Source: Mesorhizobium sp. BR1-1-16 (GTDB lineage: Bacteria > Pseudomonadota > Alphaproteobacteria > Rhizobiales > Kaistiaceae). From it: DNA of 64,000 nucleotides. The stretch is taken from assembly GCF_020165495.1 (NCBI RefSeq), contig NZ_JAIUIE010000004.1:62001-126000 (forward strand). Reading direction: 5' to 3'. The notes below the pieces were generated by a model, which was not told where the DNA came from, searched no databases, and saw only the letters and a program-made list of their open reading frames with translations. Positions 51,549 to 60,581 of the stretch are shown one piece after another (within the stretch, counting starts at the first letter, position 1; every line of letters starts with the position of its first letter). Made by a program: the position numbers and the translations under genes.

Positions 51549-52112
51549 TCAGGCACCCCTTGGCAAAAGATCGATGATCTCCTGCGCGGTCCCCGTCTCT
51601 CCTATCCTCGGGAAAACACGCGTCACGCTCCAGGCATGGGCGTCGGCATGAACATCGGTCATGGCGTCGGTGGCGAGCGTGACATTGAAGCCGAGCTCAT
51701 AGGCCTGGCGCGCGGTCACTTCGACGCCATTGCTGGTGGCAACACCGACGACCACGACCTGCGTGACCTCCCGCGATCTCAGATAAGCCTCAAGATCGGT
51801 CCGGGTGAAGGCGCCGGGTGTGTGCTTTGTCACGCCGTGATCTTGTGGCTGCCGGTTTAGTTCGGGAATGAGATCGGTCCACCCAGCCGGAAAGTCTCGC
51901 AGGGCTCTCGGCTGTTCCGTCCGGCCCGGCGCCATGCCGGCAACATTGACCAGCACAACCGGCAGGCCCCGTTCGCGAAAGGCGGCAGCCAAGGCGCTGG
52001 CGCGTTCGACGATGTCCTTGATCGGATGTGCAATGCCCGGCAGCGCAACGATGCCGTTCTGAAGATCGACGACAAGGAGCGCGGTCTTGGGGTCGAGCGA
52101 TGTCACGGTCAT
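51549..52112 (-). CDS. Isochorismatase-fold hydrolase without the nucleophile Cys
   Basis: A 187-residue isochorismatase-like protein. D16 (LLVVDLQNG) and K96 (VTKHTPGAF) of the usual D-K-C triad are present, but the Cys position is G129 in VVGVATSNGVEVTARQA. Cys-containing members are amidases such as nicotinamidase. Members with Gly here (for example PhzD and EntB isochorismatase) hydrolyse vinyl ethers, and many uncharacterised ATSxGVE proteins of this type exist. It lies in the MarR operon with an efflux pump. Substrate unknown. Confidence 0.85.
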   Translation of the reverse strand: MTVTSLDPKTALLVVDLQNGIVALPGIAHPIKDIVERASALAAAFRERGLPVVLVNVAGMAPGRTEQPRALRDFPAGWTDLIPELNRQPQDHGVTKHTPGAFTRTDLEAYLRSREVTQVVVVGVATSNGVEVTARQAYELGFNVTLATDAMTDVHADAHAWSVTRVFPRIGETGTAQEIIDLLPRGA

Positions 52113-52144
52113 TGGGATTCCTTTCGGTCACACGGCGAGGAACG

Positions 52145-52588
52145 TCACGAACCGCTCAGGCCGCGGATGATGCTGGAGGCAGAGAGCAGGGTTTGTCGTT
52201 CGGCCTGATGGAGCTTTTCCACGGCCGACAACAACCATTCATGCTTTGCCGTGCTCCTTTTTCGCCTCGCCTCGGCACCCGCGGGCGTCAGCGAAAACAG
52301 GATCTGGCGGCCGTCCGTTGGATGAGGACTGCGTTCGACCAGGCGCTCCTCTTCGAGGCCGGCCAGGATCGTGCTCATCGACTGGGGCTTCATCGCTTGC
52401 GTGCGCGCAAGATCGGCGTTGGTCATGCCGCCCGCCTCCTCCAGCATGGCGAGAGCGGCAGTCTGTGAGAGATTGAGACCGCCCGGATTTGCCTCGGCCC
52501 GGAGTTGGCGGATGAGATGGCCAATGGCCTGCGTCAGAGCGGGAACGACCGTTTCGGCTGATATCGGGCTGTCAGGTTTGCTGCTCAT
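52145..52588 (-). CDS. MarR-family transcriptional regulator
   Basis: A 147-residue winged-helix regulator: LSQTAALAMLEEAGGMTNADLARTQAMKPQSMSTIL is the recognition region and VERSPHPTDGRQILFSLTPAG is the wing with the MarR signature DxRxxxxxLT. It heads an operon with an isochorismatase-fold protein, a small membrane protein and a DHA2 exporter. A 26-bp inverted repeat lies 21 nt before its start. It probably represses the operon and itself until a toxic ligand binds. Confidence 0.92.
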   Translation of the reverse strand: MSSKPDSPISAETVVPALTQAIGHLIRQLRAEANPGGLNLSQTAALAMLEEAGGMTNADLARTQAMKPQSMSTILAGLEEERLVERSPHPTDGRQILFSLTPAGAEARRKRSTAKHEWLLSAVEKLHQAERQTLLSASSIIRGLSGS

Positions 52589-52608
52589 GGCCTATGCATA
52601 GCATATCA

Positions 52609-52634
52609 TCAGTCAAACTGGCAAGTTCAACTGA
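52609..52634. promoter_or_regulatory. 26-bp MarR operator candidate
   Basis: TCAGTCAAACTG (52609-52620), GC, AAGTTCAACTGA (52623-52634) is an inverted repeat with 10 of 12 positions paired per arm. It lies directly upstream of the marR start (52588). A second palindrome TATGCATAGCATA (52593-52605) lies between it and the start codon. Confidence 0.75.
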
Positions 52635-52804
52635 CAATATGGCGCACGGGCGCACTCCGGCGCTGATCGGCTGGCGGCAAGCATGGACCGTCAGCCCATG
52701 GATGCGCAGCACCGCCGTGGACCATGGGCGCGCCTAGGTGAACCCTGTGCTACTCGGTTGGAATTGGCGAGCGAGACGCGTTCAGCCAAGCATGGCCCGG
52801 CCTC

Positions 52805-53545
52805 TCACCAACGGTTGATCGGCAAGATGTACATCTGGGCAATCTGCATGTGTGGCGGCTGCGACAGGGCGAACATCACCGAGCGCGCGATATCTTCCGG
52901 CTCCAGCGCGACCTTGTAGCGCTCGAAATATTCGCGCTCCACCTGCTCATCGCCGCGATGGCGCTTCCGGATGATGTTGGTGCGCGTCAGGCCGGGCAGG
53001 ATCTCGGTGACGCGGATCGCGGTTTCGGCAAGATCGCCGCGCAGCACATCGGTGAACGCACGGATGCCGGCCTTGGACGCGGTATAGGCGGCCATGTCCG
53101 GCACCAGGCGAATGGCGCTGATCGAGCTCATATTGACGATGTCGCCGCGGTTGCATGCCACCATCTGCGGAAGGATGGCGCGGGTCACCCGCATCGTGCC
53201 TGCGAGATTGGTGTCGATGATGTTCGACCAGTCGTCGGCCGAGCCGATGTCGAAACGCGTGCGTCCGCCAATGTCGTGGCCCGCATTGTTGACCAGCACA
53301 TCAATCGGCTGAATCGCCGCCGGAATCCGATCGAGCAGGCCATCGACGGTTGGCTTGTCGGTCACGTCGAGGCGGAGCGGGAATACCAGATCCGCCCCGA
53401 ACTCCGCCGCCAATTGCCCGACGCTCGCCTCATCGATGTCCGCAGCGACCAAACGGTAGCCGGCCTGCACGAGCGCTGTTGCGATCGCCCGGCCTATGCC
53501 GCTGCCGGCTCCCGTCACAAGCGCGGTTCTGACCTCATCTGCCAT
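52805..53545 (-). CDS. Classical SDR oxidoreductase
   Basis: A 246-residue SDR: cofactor motif LVTGAGSGIGRAIA, VLVNNAGHD, catalytic Ser in VNMSSISA, YxxxK in AYTASKAGI, and LPGLTRTNII in the substrate loop. NAD(P)-dependent dehydrogenase, perhaps of a sugar or polyol given the divergent Rbs-type importer. The ATG at 53545 is chosen because the cofactor motif follows within ten residues. Divergent partner of the importer operon at 53723. Confidence 0.9.
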   Translation of the reverse strand: MADEVRTALVTGAGSGIGRAIATALVQAGYRLVAADIDEASVGQLAAEFGADLVFPLRLDVTDKPTVDGLLDRIPAAIQPIDVLVNNAGHDIGGRTRFDIGSADDWSNIIDTNLAGTMRVTRAILPQMVACNRGDIVNMSSISAIRLVPDMAAYTASKAGIRAFTDVLRGDLAETAIRVTEILPGLTRTNIIRKRHRGDEQVEREYFERYKVALEPEDIARSVMFALSQPPHMQIAQMYILPINRW

Positions 53546-53651
53546 AGCGTTTCTCGCCTCGCTCCCTTGCGTTGATTTGCAGCGCTGCATCCAGCGGCCA
53601 TGGCCCCTGCGGTGGAATGGCCGAGGCAAACATAACTGATATCCGTATCGA

Positions 53652-53678
53652 GCCATTTCGCCCGGATCGGGAAATGGC
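53652..53678. promoter_or_regulatory. Inverted repeat upstream of the Rbs-type importer operon
   Basis: GCCATTT (53652-53658) and AAATGGC (53672-53678) flank an inner CCCG/CGGG pair (53661-53664, 53668-53671) with GAT at the centre. It lies 45 nt before the first permease and in the region divergent from the SDR. Possible operator; the regulator is not identified. Confidence 0.45.
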
Positions 53679-53722
53679 AATGCTCCTGACAAGACAAAAA
53701 ACGTCGGGGAAGCGGATCAGGG

Positions 53723-54745
53723 ATGGCCTTGGATCGAGGAGGCGGTCGTTCTGCCGGACGTATGGCGGCAGTCAGGCTGAGGCTTACGCAGGAAGGCGTC
53801 GTGTTCCTCCTGGCGTTGGTCCTGTTCGTCATCTTCGCGGTGACGCTCGACAGGTTCCTGACGGCCGGCAATCTTGTGGCGCTGGTGCGCAGCGTCGCCA
53901 TTCTCGGCATTCTCGGTCTCGGCATGGGGCTCGTGGTCATCGGCCGGGGCATCGACCTCGCCATGGTCGCGACCATGGTTGTTTCGGTCTCATGGAGCCT
54001 GGCGCTCGCCGATACCGGTCTGCCGCTCGGCACAGCGCTCCTCATCGGCCTCGTCTTTGCGATCGTCGTCGGGCTGGCCAGCGGAATCCTCATCGCCTAC
54101 GCCACCATTCCTGCCATCTTCACGACGCTGGCGATGGGCCTGATCGTCTATGGCAGCGGCCGGGCCTGGCTGTTCCAGGTCGATGTCCAGAACACGCCAG
54201 CCAGCTCCGAGTTCTTCGACTTCCTCGCCCGCGCGACGATCTTCGGCGTGCCGATGATGATCGTCGCCTTCGCGGCACTGGCGCTGCTGGTTTGGGCGCT
54301 GCTCAAATGGACCCGCTTCGGCCGCTTCGTCTACGCGACGGGCGACAATCCGTCGGCGGCCCGCGTCGCCGGCATCCCGACGCGCCTGCTCGTCGTCGCG
54401 CAATATGTGATCACCGCGATCATCGCCTATCTGGCCGGCCTGATCATGGCAGCCGCCAATTCCGGCATGAGCACCCGCGTCTACAACTCCACCATGATCT
54501 ACGACGTGCTGCTCGTCGTGGTGCTCGGCGGCATCGGCCTCAGTGGCGGGCGCGGCGGGGTGCGCAACGTGCTCGTGGGCACGCTTCTGGTCGGCATCCT
54601 GCTCAACGGCATGACGATCTTCGACATTGCCTACACCCAGCAGAACCTGATCAAGAGCGTCATCCTGCTCATCGCCATCATCATCGACAGCATCGTCAAC
54701 CCGCGTGACGAGCAGACAGCGCAACAAGAACAAGGCGACATCTGA
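53723..54745 (+). CDS. Rbs-type (CUT2) ABC importer permease
   Basis: A 340-residue permease of the RbsC/XylH family with about 9-10 membrane segments. It contains MGLVVIGRGIDLAMVATMV, the ATPase-contact region VYATGDNPSAARVAGIPTR, and VVVLGGIGLSGGRGGVRNVLVG. An ATG at 53762 is an alternative start. It is the first gene of a five-gene operon whose second permease is fused to a propeller domain, so the channel is probably a heterodimer of the two permeases. Confidence 0.9.
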   Translation: MALDRGGGRSAGRMAAVRLRLTQEGVVFLLALVLFVIFAVTLDRFLTAGNLVALVRSVAILGILGLGMGLVVIGRGIDLAMVATMVVSVSWSLALADTGLPLGTALLIGLVFAIVVGLASGILIAYATIPAIFTTLAMGLIVYGSGRAWLFQVDVQNTPASSEFFDFLARATIFGVPMMIVAFAALALLVWALLKWTRFGRFVYATGDNPSAARVAGIPTRLLVVAQYVITAIIAYLAGLIMAAANSGMSTRVYNSTMIYDVLLVVVLGGIGLSGGRGGVRNVLVGTLLVGILLNGMTIFDIAYTQQNLIKSVILLIAIIIDSIVNPRDEQTAQQEQGDI

Positions 54746-54784
54746 CGTCACGGGCGGAAATACAACAATAAAGGGAGGACTATC

Positions 54785-55795
54785 ATGAAATGGATGAAGC
54801 TTCTGCCGGCAGCCCTTGCTGTCGCCTGTCTCGCCACTGTCGCGCATGCCGAGGAAAAGGGTCTCGATAACCACGTCAAGCGCGACCCCTATTATGAGGG
54901 CCTGAAAGGCAAGAAGGTTGTCTTCGTGCCGCTCGCCATGGGCTTCGACCTGACCGAAGGTTGGGCAGCAATCATGCGCAAGCAGGCCGCCGACCTCGGC
55001 TACAGCTTCGAGATCCGTGATCCGAACTGGAGCACGGATGCCGGGACGCGGGCGATCACATCGATCATCGCCGAGAAGCCGGACCTCGCGATCATCCACA
55101 ATCCGGACCTCCAGTCCTATGCCCGCCTCGAGCAGCGCATGGTCCAGGCCGGCATCAAGGTGCTGCAGGTCAATCTCGAAGCGACCGTACCGACCGACTA
55201 TTATGTCGGCGCCGACTGGGTGAAGGTCGGCCTGATCGAGGCCGAGGCGCTCGTCAAGAAGTGCGGCACGGGCAGCGGCACGTCGGGCAAGGTCGCCATC
55301 CTCGAAGGCCAGCCGACCGCTGCCTCCAACCTCTACGAACTCTACGCCTACTATCACGTCTTCGGGCAGGATCCGGCGATCAAGATCGTCGCCGACCAGG
55401 CTGCGACCTACGATCCGGCCAAGGCACGCGCCATCACGGAAACGGTGCTGCAGCAGCATCCGGACCTCTGCGGCATCGTCGGCAACTGGGACAACCAGGA
55501 CGTCGGCGCGGGCGCGGCGGTGGCGGCGGCCGGCAAGTCGGACCAGGTCTACATCGTCACCTCGGGCGGCGGCAGCAAGACGGGCTGCGACAATATCGAG
55601 AAGGGCCTGCTCGACCTGATCGTCAGCTATGACGTGCCCTTGCAGGGCGACGCGCTCAACCAGGCGATCGTGCAATTGCTTCTCTCGCCGGCCAAGGCGG
55701 GCGAGATCAAGTCGACCTATTTCACGCCGCTCACGCTCCAGACCAAGGACACCATCTCGCCGCGCAGCTGCTGGACCTTGGACCAGCTCAAGTAA
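54785..55795 (+). CDS. Rbs-type ABC importer substrate-binding protein
   Basis: A 336-residue type I periplasmic binding protein (RbsB/XylF-like, family 4-type fold). The signal peptide covers about residues 1-22 (ATVAHAEE). The mature protein has VVFVPLAMGFDLTEGWAAIMRKQA, AIIHNPDLQSY, VAILEGQPTAAS and a pair of Cys (LCGIVGN, TGCDN). GGGAGGACTATC precedes the ATG. It captures the operon's substrate, which may be a sugar, sugar acid or lactone in view of the propeller proteins downstream. Confidence 0.9.
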   Translation: MKWMKLLPAALAVACLATVAHAEEKGLDNHVKRDPYYEGLKGKKVVFVPLAMGFDLTEGWAAIMRKQAADLGYSFEIRDPNWSTDAGTRAITSIIAEKPDLAIIHNPDLQSYARLEQRMVQAGIKVLQVNLEATVPTDYYVGADWVKVGLIEAEALVKKCGTGSGTSGKVAILEGQPTAASNLYELYAYYHVFGQDPAIKIVADQAATYDPAKARAITETVLQQHPDLCGIVGNWDNQDVGAGAAVAAAGKSDQVYIVTSGGGSKTGCDNIEKGLLDLIVSYDVPLQGDALNQAIVQLLLSPAKAGEIKSTYFTPLTLQTKDTISPRSCWTLDQLK

Positions 55796-55822
55796 GTACA
55801 GCGGGCGACAAGCGATCCGACA

Positions 55823-57946
55823 ATGGCCAATCATAAAAAACTGTTTGTCGGGCTTCGCTCCCGGCTTCTCCCCGAGCATCTGCTCGGGGAGTTGTTGACC
55901 AAGCGCTGGATCGACAATGTCGTCCCGTTCTTCGCGCTCATCATCGCGATCGCGGTCTTCGGAACGCTGATCCCGGACTTCTTCTCCGCTTCGAGCCTTT
56001 CGGATTTCGGCCGGCAGATCGCCGAGTTCGGTCTGATCGTGCTCGGTCTGTCGATCGTCATGCTATCGGGCGGCATCGATCTCTCGGTGGCGTCGATCTT
56101 CACGCTGTCGGTGCTGGCCTCGCTGATCGGTACGAATGTCGAGGCATGGCCGACGCCGCTCGTCATCCTCGTCACGCTGGCACTCGGTGCCTTTTGTGGC
56201 GCGATCAACGGCTATCTCGTCGGCTATCTGCGGCTCCGTGCGTTCCTGACGACGCTCGTGACGCTGATGATCTTCCGCTCGATCTATGACCTCCTGTTCC
56301 TCAGCAAGTCGACGGCGATCATCTCGGGCCTCCCGGATTCCGAGCTGCTGTTCTTCATTGGCGAGGGAACCGTCTTCGGCATCCCGTTCTCGCTCCTCGT
56401 CGCTGCCCTGATTGCGATCGTCTGGCATGTCGTGCTTTCACGCATGCGCCCGGGCTGGCGTCTGACGGCTGTCGGCGGCGCCCGCCGCTCGGCCCACAAT
56501 GCCGGCATCAAGGTGCGGCGCACGGTGTTCTTCGCCTATGTCTGGTCCGGTCTGCTCTGCTCGATCGCCGGATTCCTGTTCGCGGCGCGGCTCGGCTCGA
56601 CGGGCGCCGATACCGGTGTCGGGCTTGAGGTTTCCGCGCTGACCGCGGCCGTGCTCGGCGGCAGTTCGATCGGCGGTGGACGTGGCTCCGTCGCCAAGGC
56701 GGTCATGGGCGCAGCCCTTGTCCTGCTCCTCACCAACAGCCTCGTCAATCTCGGCGTCAGCGGTCCCGTCACCTCGACCATTCTCGGCGCGGTGCTGCTG
56801 TTCTCCGTGTTCATCGACATGCGCTGGATGCGGCAGCGCAGCCGGTTGCTCGCCAAGGTCTATGTCTCGCCGGTCCATCTGGCGCTGCCCCCAGCGCCGG
56901 ACACCACGGCGCCGGGTTCGCCCTATGCGCTCAACGACAAACTGCGCACGGTCGAGATCATCGGCCTCGGCGAGATCGAGGGGCCGGAGGATGTCATCCT
57001 CGACCGCGACGATAATCTCTATTGCGGCACCCGTCTCGGTGACATCGTCCGCTTTTTCGGGCCGGACCACACGCGCAGCGAGGTCTTCGCTCATATCGGC
57101 GGCCATCCGCTCGGCATGGCATTCGACCGGGCGGGCAACCTCCTCGTCTGCATCGGCGGCATGGGGCTCTACCAGGTCGCGCCCGACAAGACAGTGACCA
57201 AGCTGACCGACGAGACCAATCGCAGCCTCTTCTCGGTGGTCGATGATTCCCGGCTGCGCCTCGCCGACGATCTCGATATCGCGCCCGATGGCCGCGTCTT
57301 CTTCAGCGAGGCGACGATCCGCTACGAGCAGGAGGACTGGGCGACGGACGCGCTCGAGAGTCGAGCGAGTGGCCGGATGATCGTCTATGATCCGAAGCGC
57401 AACACGACGCGCACCGACATTCCGAAGCTGGTCTTCGCCAATGGCGTCTGCATGTGCCGCGACGGCCAGTCGTTCCTGTTTGCCGAGAGTTGGACCTGCA
57501 GCATCAGCCGCTACTGGTTCAACGGCCCGAAGAAGGGCAGCATCGAGCGCATCATTTCCGACCTGCCCGGCTATCCCGACAACATCAACCGTGCATCCGA
57601 TGGAAATTACTGGATGGCACTGCTTGGCATGCGCACGCCGGCGCTTGACCTTGCCATGCGCATGCCTGGCTTCCGCCGCCGCATGGCGCGCCGGGTCGCC
57701 CCAGACCAGTGGCTCTTCCCGAACATCAACACCGGCTGCGTGGTGAAGTTCAGCGATACCGGCGAAATCCTGGAAAGCCTCTGGGATCTCGGCGGCGAGA
57801 ACCATCCGATGATCACCTCGATGCGCGAGCATCGCGGCTGGCTCTATCTCGGTGGCGTCTCCAACAACCGGATCGGCCGCTACCGCATTCCCGGCGCCAA
57901 TCCAGACTGGTGCGCGCAGGACGACTATTGGGGGCCGAGCCGATGA
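55823..57946 (+). CDS. Fusion: Rbs-type ABC permease plus SMP-30/strictosidine-synthase-like propeller
   Basis: A single 707-residue open frame without a stop between its parts. Residues about 1-335 are a complete CUT2 permease (LSIVMLSGGIDLSVASIFTL, AVGGARRSAHNAGIKVRR, LGGSSIGGGRGSVAKAVMG). After a basic linker (RWMRQRSRLLAK) and about 30 residues, residues about 375-707 form a six-bladed beta-propeller. Its motifs are GPEDVILDRDDNLYCGTR, GHPLGMAFDRAGNLLVCIGG, LADDLDIAPDGRVFFSEA and GYPDNINRASDGNYWMALLG, as in strictosidine synthase/SMP-30 lactonase proteins. The permease C terminus is normally cytoplasmic, so the propeller would act on the substrate as it enters. It overlaps the next gene by ATGA. 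Confidence 0.9.
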   Translation: MANHKKLFVGLRSRLLPEHLLGELLTKRWIDNVVPFFALIIAIAVFGTLIPDFFSASSLSDFGRQIAEFGLIVLGLSIVMLSGGIDLSVASIFTLSVLASLIGTNVEAWPTPLVILVTLALGAFCGAINGYLVGYLRLRAFLTTLVTLMIFRSIYDLLFLSKSTAIISGLPDSELLFFIGEGTVFGIPFSLLVAALIAIVWHVVLSRMRPGWRLTAVGGARRSAHNAGIKVRRTVFFAYVWSGLLCSIAGFLFAARLGSTGADTGVGLEVSALTAAVLGGSSIGGGRGSVAKAVMGAALVLLLTNSLVNLGVSGPVTSTILGAVLLFSVFIDMRWMRQRSRLLAKVYVSPVHLALPPAPDTTAPGSPYALNDKLRTVEIIGLGEIEGPEDVILDRDDNLYCGTRLGDIVRFFGPDHTRSEVFAHIGGHPLGMAFDRAGNLLVCIGGMGLYQVAPDKTVTKLTDETNRSLFSVVDDSRLRLADDLDIAPDGRVFFSEATIRYEQEDWATDALESRASGRMIVYDPKRNTTRTDIPKLVFANGVCMCRDGQSFLFAESWTCSISRYWFNGPKKGSIERIISDLPGYPDNINRASDGNYWMALLGMRTPALDLAMRMPGFRRRMARRVAPDQWLFPNINTGCVVKFSDTGEILESLWDLGGENHPMITSMREHRGWLYLGGVSNNRIGRYRIPGANPDWCAQDDYWGPSR

Positions 57947-59067
57947 TTTCCGCGCTCAAGCGAGCCTATGCCGAATTTCGCGGCTTCGATATCGATGGCC
58001 GCGCCATCCTGCCGATGGAAGGTCCACTCAAGCCGAACACCGCGCTCGACGATGCGGCCGTGGCTCTGAAACTGCCCGATATCGACAATCTGGTCGCGAT
58101 ATCCGGCGGGCTGGTCTGCTCGACCGGCGCCGAACTTCTGACGCTGGAACTCAGAGCCGATCCCGCCCGCAGGACGCCTGGCCTCGCCATCGCGGCGCGA
58201 CAGACGCTGAGCGGGCCAATCTCGGCCATCGCCTCCGACGGAAGCGACGCGCTCGCTATCGGCATCGACGGCGCGGGCATCACGATCCTCGGCGGCCGGC
58301 ATGACGGCACGATGATGCGCGAGGCCGGCGGCACGGCGCTGCGCTGTCCGACCGCAGTCCTGTTCGCCGGCGCCGATGTTCTGATCGTTGCGAACGGCTC
58401 GAACACGGTGAAGGCCTCGGACTGGAAGCGCGACCTGATGGGGCGCGGCAGGAGTGGCAGCGTCTGGCGGATTGAGTTGACCTCGGGGCGCGCGACGTTG
58501 ATCGGCCGCGACCTCGCTTTTCCATCGGGACTGGCAGCCTCCGGCGACGACATTCTGGTCTCCGAGGCCTGGCGCCACAGGGTGGTGGCGTTTGGCGGCG
58601 GCCGGACGGATGCGGAGGTTCGGCTGGAGGATCTTCCTGCCTATCCGAGCCGCATCGTTCCGACGGCCGGCGGATTCTGGCTCTCGCTCTTCGCGCCGCG
58701 GAACGCGCTGGTCGAATTCGTGCTGACCGAAGACGACTATCGGAAGGAAATGATCGAGACGATCGATCCCGCCTATTGGATCGCACCGGCGCTGATGAGT
58801 GGCCGCAGCTTCCTGGAGCCGATCCAGGGCGGGGCCCGAAAGAAGCTCAACATGCTGAAGCCATGGTCGCCGAGCTGGTCCTATGGCCTCGTTGCGCTTT
58901 GTGACGAACGCATGCGGCCGCGCGCCAGCTGGCACAGCCGCGCCGATGGCCAAGTCCATGGCGTCACCTCGCTTGCCGAGCGCGCCGGCATTCTCTTCGT
59001 CGGTGCGAAAGGCGCGGGTGCCATCGTCGCGCTGGAGCCGGCTCGCATGACGGAGCGCCCCCTATGA
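57943..59067 (+). CDS. Second SMP-30/strictosidine-synthase-like propeller protein
   Basis: A 374-residue beta-propeller protein without signal peptide. Repeated blade segments such as LRCPTAVLFAGADVLIVANGS, FPSGLAASGDDILVSEAWRHRV and YPSRIVPTAGGFWLSLFAPRNALV relate it to the propeller fused to the permease just upstream, suggesting an old duplication or a working pair. It starts at the ATG overlapping the fusion's stop (57943) and overlaps the ATPase gene. Lactonase activity is possible but not proven; metal ligands cannot be assigned with confidence. Confidence 0.8.
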   Translation: MISALKRAYAEFRGFDIDGRAILPMEGPLKPNTALDDAAVALKLPDIDNLVAISGGLVCSTGAELLTLELRADPARRTPGLAIAARQTLSGPISAIASDGSDALAIGIDGAGITILGGRHDGTMMREAGGTALRCPTAVLFAGADVLIVANGSNTVKASDWKRDLMGRGRSGSVWRIELTSGRATLIGRDLAFPSGLAASGDDILVSEAWRHRVVAFGGGRTDAEVRLEDLPAYPSRIVPTAGGFWLSLFAPRNALVEFVLTEDDYRKEMIETIDPAYWIAPALMSGRSFLEPIQGGARKKLNMLKPWSPSWSYGLVALCDERMRPRASWHSRADGQVHGVTSLAERAGILFVGAKGAGAIVALEPARMTERPL

Positions 59068-60560
59068 CTGCCTTCATCGAACTTCGCCGGGCGACCAAGG
59101 AGTTTCGTGGCATCCCCGCCTTCAAGGATGTCGACCTGACCCTCGAGCAGGGCGAAATCCACGCCATCGTCGGCGAGAACGGCGCCGGCAAGTCGACGCT
59201 CACCAAGATCCTGGCCGGCGTCTATCCGCTGACCGCAGGGGAGATGCTGGTAGACGGCAAGCCGGTGAAGCTCGCCTCGCCGGCGGAGGCTCTGGCATCC
59301 GGCATAGCCATGGTCTTCCAGGAGACCAATCTCGTGCCCTCGATGACGGTGGCGCAGAACATATATCTCGGCGACGAAAAGTTCTTCAACCGGCTGCGGA
59401 GCCTTTACATCCAGGCGCAGCGCTTCCTGCTGTCGCTCAACTTCTATGTCGATCCGATGGCGCTTGTCTCGTCGCTCGGCGCCGGCAAGAAGCAGATGGT
59501 GGAGATCGCCCGCGCCGTGCATCACCATGCGCGCCTCATCATCTTCGACGAGCCGACGGCGACGCTGACGCCGGAAGAAAAGTTCCACTTCTTCAACCTT
59601 GCCCGGCGCCTCAAGGAACAGGGCATGACCATCGTCTTCATCAGCCACGCGCTGGAGGAGGCCTTGATGCTCTCGGATCGCATCACAGTGCTCCGCGACG
59701 GCGAGGTGGTGGTCACCGACAAGACAGAAAACTTCGACCGGGAGCGCATCATCCAGGCCATGGTCGGCCGCACGCTTTCGGGCGAACTCTACAACAAAGC
59801 CGGCGGGCGCACGCCGCGGCCCTACGGCGAGAAGGTGCTGAGCATCGAGAACATCTCGATGGGCAATACCGTGCGCAACACCTCGTTTTCGGTCTATGCC
59901 GGCCAGGTGACCGGGCTGTTCGGACTGGTCGGGTCGGGACGGACCGAGACGATGAAGATCGTCGCCGGCGTGCTGAAGCGTGACTTCTTCCACGGCGGCA
60001 GCATTCGTCTGAACCGCCGGCCGGTGCGCTATGCGACGCCGCGTCCGGCCGTGCTCGACGGCATCGTCTACGTGACGGAGGATCGCAAGGTCGAGGGCTT
60101 CTTCGAGACGATGTCGATCGCCGGCAACGTTCAGGTCGGCAAGCTCGCCAAGGGCTATAATCCGCTCGCGGTCGTTTCCATGGCCGAGGCGCGTGATCTG
60201 GCCAAGGAGTGGTCGGCCCGTCTCGGCGTCAGGGCCATCGACGCGAATGCCCGCATCATCGAGCTCTCCGGCGGTAACCAGCAGAAGGTGGTCATCGCCA
60301 AGGCGCTCGTGCAAGCGCCGAAGCTCGTGATCCTCGACGAACCGACCCGCGGCGTCGATGTCGGCACGATCGTCGAGATCCACAACTTCATCAACCAGCT
60401 CGCCGACAGCGGCATCGCCGTCGTGATGATCTCGTCCTATCTGCCGGAGGTGCTCGCGCTCTCCGACCGCATCCTGATCTACCGGCAGGGCCGCGTCGTC
60501 GAGGAAATGGCGCCGGCCGAGGCGACCGAAGCGCGGATTATGTACGCCGCGGTCCATTGA
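59064..60560 (+). CDS. Rbs-type ABC importer ATPase (two fused nucleotide-binding domains)
   Basis: A 498-residue RbsA/XylG-like ATPase. Domain 1 has a canonical Walker A (GENGAGKST) but an altered signature (SSLGAGKKQMVEIARAV); Walker B is LIIFDEPTATL. Domain 2 has the degenerate P-loop usual in this family (LVGSGRTET), an intact signature LSGGNQQKVVIAKAL and Walker B LVILDEPTRGVDVG. It overlaps the propeller gene by ATGA and closes the operon, powering the permease pair. It converges on the MBL-fold gene, 21 nt apart. Confidence 0.93.
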   Translation: MTAFIELRRATKEFRGIPAFKDVDLTLEQGEIHAIVGENGAGKSTLTKILAGVYPLTAGEMLVDGKPVKLASPAEALASGIAMVFQETNLVPSMTVAQNIYLGDEKFFNRLRSLYIQAQRFLLSLNFYVDPMALVSSLGAGKKQMVEIARAVHHHARLIIFDEPTATLTPEEKFHFFNLARRLKEQGMTIVFISHALEEALMLSDRITVLRDGEVVVTDKTENFDRERIIQAMVGRTLSGELYNKAGGRTPRPYGEKVLSIENISMGNTVRNTSFSVYAGQVTGLFGLVGSGRTETMKIVAGVLKRDFFHGGSIRLNRRPVRYATPRPAVLDGIVYVTEDRKVEGFFETMSIAGNVQVGKLAKGYNPLAVVSMAEARDLAKEWSARLGVRAIDANARIIELSGGNQQKVVIAKALVQAPKLVILDEPTRGVDVGTIVEIHNFINQLADSGIAVVMISSYLPEVLALSDRILIYRQGRVVEEMAPAEATEARIMYAAVH

Positions 60561-60581
60561 CCGCGGCGACAGGCGAGGTTT

